Positions 5,897 through 8,613 of a DNA stretch of 8,613 nt are shown here, piece by piece. Within the stretch, counting starts at the first letter, position 1. Each line of letters begins with the position of its first letter. Under the pieces are notes generated by a model. The model was not told where the DNA came from and did not search any database. It saw nothing but the letters and a program-made list of their open reading frames with translations. Position numbers and translations under genes: made by a program. Where the stretch lies: the NCBI GenBank assembly GCA_003519585.1, contig DOWL01000005.1:687-9299 (forward strand), in the 5' to 3' direction. This stretch comes from Nocardioides sp. GTDB taxonomy: Bacteria > Actinomycetota > Actinomycetes > Propionibacteriales > Nocardioidaceae.

Positions 5897-6606
5897 GTGG
5901 GCTCGGTGCCGCCGTCGGGCTCGGTGCTCGGCCCCACCTCGGGCGTCTCCGGGTGGGACTGCGGGTGGGACTCCGGGTGGGACTCAGCGGGGTGCGGCTG
6001 CGATCCGCTCGCGACGCGTTCGAGCTCGTCCTCCATGTCGGCGAGGTCGGGGAGGTACGGCGCCAGTTCGGGCAGCTCGTCGATCGACTCAACACCAATT
6101 CGCTCGAGGAAGTAGCTCGTCGTGCGGTAGAGGTGGGCGCCGGTCGATTCGTCCTGACCGGCCTCCTCGACCAGGCCGCGGTTCAACAGGGTCCGCATCA
6201 CGCCGTCGACGTTGACCCCGCGGATGGCCGAGACCCGCGCCCGAGAGACGGGCTGCTTGTAGGCGACGACGGCCAGCGTCTCCAGCGCCGCCTGGGTGAG
6301 CCTGGCCTGCTGGCCCTCCAGCACGAAGCCCTCGACCACGGCGGCGTACTCCTCGCGGGTGTAGTAGCGCCACCCGCCCGCGACGTTGCGCAACTCGAAG
6401 CCGCGGCCCTGCTCGTCGTACTCCTCGGCCAGCAGTTGCAGCTCGGAGACGACCTCCTCGACCGGGTAGCCGACCGCCGTGGCCAGGGCGACCGCGTCGA
6501 GCGGCTGGTCGGCGACCATCAGCACCGCCTCGAGCGAGGGCCGCAGCGGCGCGAGGGGTACGTCGAGCAGGGTCTCCCGCACCTCGGGCTCGGTCACGGT
6601 GGTCAT
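5893..6606 (-). CDS. scpB: Segregation and condensation protein B
   Basis: ScpB is the winged-helix accessory subunit that dimerises on the kleisin ScpA in the SMC-ScpAB condensin, which organises and separates the chromosome. The 237-residue protein shows the first winged helix (about 22-95, PSLEAVLMVADQPLDAVALA to GGWRYYTREEYA) and the second (about 100-170) with the hallmark LTQAALETLAVVAYKQPVSR (103-122), then IRGVNVDGVMRTLLNRGLVEE and TSYFLERIGV. Residues after about 195 are a non-conserved, Pro/Glu/His-rich tail with a tetrapeptide repeat, HP(A/E)ESHPQSHPE. The ATG at 6606 overlaps the scpA stop (ATGA) and has a strong GGAGG (6615-6611) 4 nt upstream, embedded in the last scpA codons. 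Its own stop overlaps the rluB start. Confidence 0.96.
   Translation of the reverse strand: MTTVTEPEVRETLLDVPLAPLRPSLEAVLMVADQPLDAVALATAVGYPVEEVVSELQLLAEEYDEQGRGFELRNVAGGWRYYTREEYAAVVEGFVLEGQQARLTQAALETLAVVAYKQPVSRARVSAIRGVNVDGVMRTLLNRGLVEEAGQDESTGAHLYRTTSYFLERIGVESIDELPELAPYLPDLADMEDELERVASGSQPHPAESHPESHPQSHPETPEVGPSTEPDGGTEPT
5951..5986. repeat. 12-nt tandem repeat in the scpB 3' end
   Basis: Three tandem copies of gggtgggactNN (5951-5962, 5963-5974, 5975-5986) with a degenerate fourth unit to 5998. On the minus strand they code for the ESHPESHPQSHP tail of ScpB. In-frame unit length means copy number can vary without breaking the gene. Confidence 0.8.
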
Positions 6607-7514
6607 TCTTCCTCCGGAGTCTCGGGAGTCGCCAGGGCGTCGGCATCGGGCTCGGCCGTGGTCTCGGCTGTTGACTCGGGCGGCGCCCCGTCGAACTCGT
6701 CGGTCACCAGCGCGTCGGCGTCGACGTCGTCGTCACCGGTCCAGCGGATCGTCAGCTCGCCGAGCGGCGTGACCTGCTCGAAGCCCACCGCTCCCTCCCG
6801 GAACAGCTCCAGCAGCGACAGGAACCGCGCCACGGTGGTGAGGGTGTCCGGCGAGTCGCCGCACAACGCGCGGAAGGTCATCGCCCCCTGCCGGCGCAAC
6901 CGCTCGACCACGATGGCGGCCTGCTCGCGGACGCTGACCCGAGCGGCATGGATGTGCGCCAAGGTGAGCTCGGGCACCGTCTTGGGCTCCAGCGCCTTGG
7001 CCGCGAGCGCGGCGAACTGGTCGAGCCCGATGCCGATCAGCACCTCGGGGAGCAGGTTGGCGAACCGGTCCTCGAGACCGACCGCGCGCGGATGCCGCTT
7101 GGACTCCCCTGCGAGCCGCTCCTCGAGCACGCTGGCGATCCCCTTGAACGCGCGGTACTGCAGTAGCCGGGCGAACAGCAGGTCACGCGCCTCGAGCAGC
7201 GCGAGGTCTTCCTCGTCCTCGACGTCGCCCTGCGGCAACAGCCGCGCCGCCTTGAGGTCGAGCAGGGTCGCGGCGACGAGCAGGAACGACGAGGTCTGCT
7301 CGAGGTCCCACTCCGGTCCGGCCGCTTTGACGTGCGCGATGAACTCGTCGGTGACCTTGGACAGGGCGACCTCGGTGATGTCGAGCTTGTGCTTGGAGAT
7401 CAGGCTCAACAGCAGGTCGAAGGGGCCCTCGAAGTTGTCGAGCCGCACTTCGAAGCCGACTGTCTCCGCTGCCTCGCCCTCGCTCAACGGCGCCTCGACT
7501 TCGGTGACGGTCAT
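6603..7514 (-). CDS. scpA: Segregation and condensation protein A (kleisin)
   Basis: ScpA is the kleisin that bridges the SMC heads and recruits ScpB to form the bacterial condensin ring. The 303-residue protein has the canonical N-terminal helical domain, LDNFEGPFDLLLSLISKHKL (25-44) followed by DITEVALSKVTDEFI, which contacts the SMC neck. A central helical region follows with SSFLLVAATLLDLKAARLLP (75-94) and ARDLLFARLLQYRAFK. The C-terminal winged helix is at about 210-258 (MTFRALCGD, then VARFLSLLELFREGAVGFEQ and ELTIRW). The last 45 residues are an acidic Asp/Glu/Ala/Thr tail beyond the usual family end. The ATG at 7514 overlaps the stop of the small upstream gene (ATGA). A GAGGA sequence abuts the start codon with no proper spacing, so coupling to the upstream gene is likely. 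It also overlaps scpB by 4 nt. Confidence 0.96.
   Translation of the reverse strand: MTVTEVEAPLSEGEAAETVGFEVRLDNFEGPFDLLLSLISKHKLDITEVALSKVTDEFIAHVKAAGPEWDLEQTSSFLLVAATLLDLKAARLLPQGDVEDEEDLALLEARDLLFARLLQYRAFKGIASVLEERLAGESKRHPRAVGLEDRFANLLPEVLIGIGLDQFAALAAKALEPKTVPELTLAHIHAARVSVREQAAIVVERLRRQGAMTFRALCGDSPDTLTTVARFLSLLELFREGAVGFEQVTPLGELTIRWTGDDDVDADALVTDEFDGAPPESTAETTAEPDADALATPETPEEE
6611..6615 (-). promoter_or_regulatory. Strong ribosome binding site for scpB inside scpA
   Basis: GGAGG lies 4 nt before the scpB ATG and is encoded within the terminal Glu codons of scpA. It is the only strong Shine-Dalgarno in the overlapping operon and may raise ScpB output relative to ScpA, fitting the 2:1 ScpB:ScpA ratio known for the complex. 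Confidence 0.6.
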
Positions 7515-7876
7515 TCCTCGGTGAGGCGGTTGACCAGCGCGCTCGCCTCGCCGTTCTGCTCGAGGTCGGCCAGCACGAGGTGGATCGCCTCGCGGACCAG
7601 CCGTCCGCGATCGACGGCGAGGCCGTGCTTGCTGCGCAGCGCGAGGCGAGCGTGCTCGATCTCGAGCAGTTCGTCGGCGGTGACGTAGACCGTCATCTTC
7701 TCGTCGTGCTTGACCCGACCGCTCGGCTTCTTGCGTGCCTCCGGCTGGTCCTCGGTGTCGTACTCCTGCGGCTGGTCGGGGACCACATGGACCGCGCCGC
7801 GCTTGGTCGGACCCTTCGGGTTGCCGTCCTCGTCGTCGGTCGGCCGGAAGAGGTCGTCGGCCGAGGGCAGGCTCAC
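7511..7876 (-). CDS. Small putative ribbon-helix-helix protein between parA and scpA
   Basis: A 121-residue protein with no name I can give. Residues 1-58 look disordered and charged (SADDLFRPTDDEDG, then TKRG and RKKPSGRVKHDEK). Residues 59-106 read as a compact fold: a predicted strand KMTVYVTADEL, a helix LLEIEHARLALRSKHG, then DRGRLVREAIHLVLADLE. This pattern of short strand plus two amphipathic helices resembles ribbon-helix-helix DNA-binding proteins such as the ParG/omega partners of ParA ATPases. It is resemblance, not a proven domain. The GTG at 7876 is chosen because it overlaps the parA stop as GTGA, the same arrangement as the other junctions in this operon; the frame stays open upstream over parA without homology-like sequence. 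It also overlaps scpA by 4 nt. The context suggests a role with ParA in chromosome segregation, as a centromere-type DNA binder or ParA regulator. Confidence 0.8.
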   Translation of the reverse strand: MSLPSADDLFRPTDDEDGNPKGPTKRGAVHVVPDQPQEYDTEDQPEARKKPSGRVKHDEKMTVYVTADELLEIEHARLALRSKHGLAVDRGRLVREAIHLVLADLEQNGEASALVNRLTEE

Positions 7877-8613
7877 TCGGCGGGCCACCGGCTGATCACC
7901 TCCTTGGCGAGCTGACGGTAGGAGTCGGCGCCGGCCGAGGCGGAGGCGTAGGTCGTGATCGGCTCGCCGGCGACCGAGGAGTCGGCGAACTTCACGGTCC
8001 GGCGGATCACCGTGTGGAAGACCTTGTCGCCCCACGCCTGCACGAGGCGCTCCATTACCTCACGGCTGTGCAGGGTGCGGCCGTCGAACATGGTGCCGAG
8101 GACGCCCTCGATCTCGAGGATCGGGTTGAGCCGCTCGCGCACCTTGTCGATGGTGGTCTTGAGGAGGGCGACGCCGCGCAGCGCGAAGTATTCGCACTCC
8201 AGCGGCACGATCACCCCCTGCGAGGCGGTCAGCGCGTTGACGGTCAGCAGGCCGAGCGAGGGCTGGCAGTCGATGAGGATGACGTCGTACTCGCCGATGG
8301 CCGGGGCCAGCACTCGCATCAGTGTCTGCTCGCGACCGACCTCGTGCACCAACTGCACCTCGGCCGCGGACAGGTCGATGTTGGAGGGGAGCAGGTCCAT
8401 GCCGGGTACGCCCGAAGGCACGACGACGTCGTGCAGCGTGACGTCCTTCTGCATCAGCAGGTTGTAGACGGTGAGCTCCATCTCGTGCGGGTTGAAGCCC
8501 AGGCCGACCGAGAGCGAGCCCTGCGGATCGAAGTCGACGAGCAGCACCTTGCGCCCGAACTCGGCCAGCGAGGCGCCGAGGTTGATCGTGGTCGTGGTCT
8601 TGCCGACGCCGCC
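7873..8613 (-). CDS. parA: ParA/Soj-family ATPase (N-terminus beyond window)
   Basis: A deviant Walker ATPase of the ParA/MinD superfamily, used to position chromosomes, plasmids or protein complexes by ATP-dependent dimerisation on DNA. The 246 visible residues begin inside the P-loop: GGVGKTTTTINLGASLAEFG, so the signature lysine and the true start are to the right of the window. Next are the switch I-like VLLVDFDPQGSLS (23-35), VILIDCQPSLGLLTVNAL (111-128) as Walker B/switch II region, and PLECEYFALRGVALL (137-151). The C-terminal part has IRRTVKFADSSVAGEPITTY (203-222) as in Soj. Most relatives have DCPPSLG; here the first Pro is Gln. The gene sits upstream of scpA in the condensin operon, unlike the origin-proximal parAB pair, so it is probably the second, orphan ParA of actinobacteria. 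No ParB follows; instead the small RHH-like gene overlaps its stop. Confidence 0.93.
   Translation of the reverse strand, partial: GGVGKTTTTINLGASLAEFGRKVLLVDFDPQGSLSVGLGFNPHEMELTVYNLLMQKDVTLHDVVVPSGVPGMDLLPSNIDLSAAEVQLVHEVGREQTLMRVLAPAIGEYDVILIDCQPSLGLLTVNALTASQGVIVPLECEYFALRGVALLKTTIDKVRERLNPILEIEGVLGTMFDGRTLHSREVMERLVQAWGDKVFHTVIRRTVKFADSSVAGEPITTYASASAGADSYRQLAKEVISRWPAE

Noticed and set aside
5953..7524. 523-codon plus-strand open frame opposite scpB and scpA
   Set aside because: Its translation is low-complexity Ser/Arg-rich in the second half and mirrors two clear condensin genes; a shadow of GC-rich coding.

Overview
This is GC-rich DNA from an actinobacterium. Codon third positions are strongly G/C, GTG and TTG starts are used, and the gene neighbourhood (parA-like ATPase, scpA, scpB, rluB, then cmk) is the chromosome-segregation / 23S rRNA pseudouridylation / cytidylate kinase cluster known from actinobacteria such as mycobacteria. 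The added aroH-tyrA pair and the protein style suggest the Propionibacteriales, near Nocardioides. That placement is inference, since no rRNA or other marker is present.

Layout, left to right. Positions 1-123 hold the 5' end of cmk (minus strand). Positions 124-296 are a structured intergenic spacer framed by a perfect 19-bp inverted repeat that also supplies the tyrA stop codon. Positions 297-1782 hold tyrA and aroH (minus strand, 8-nt overlap), so aroH-tyrA-cmk reads as one transcription unit. AroH converts chorismate to prephenate and TyrA takes prephenate to 4-hydroxyphenylpyruvate for tyrosine. Positions 1864-3837 (plus strand) encode a 657-residue exported protein with a repetitive, probably beta-propeller-like N-terminal half and a lysine-rich helical C-terminal part. 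No function can be named. It converges on a two-gene minus-strand unit: an AraC-type regulator (4247-5047) followed 4 nt later by a VOC/glyoxalase-fold protein (3853-4242). A 65-bp nested palindrome (5074-5138) separates this unit from the next operon.

Positions 5150-8613 are a tightly coupled minus-strand operon: parA (N-terminus cut by the window edge), a small ribbon-helix-helix-like protein, scpA, scpB and rluB. Each gene overlaps the next by exactly 4 nt (GTGA or ATGA). ScpA and ScpB are the kleisin and the winged-helix accessory subunit of the SMC condensin. The ParA-like ATPase plus the small putative DNA-binding protein could form an orphan partition-type module co-expressed with them.

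The three genes at 1864-5047 appear to be accessory cargo between two conserved halves of the cluster. The best candidates for something undescribed are the ParA/RHH pair fused translationally to the condensin genes, the 164-bp inverted-repeat element at the tyrA/cmk junction, the 65-bp nested palindrome, and the exported protein. No tRNA, rRNA, CRISPR array, insertion sequence or transposase was seen. No gene-free stretch exceeds 300 bases.
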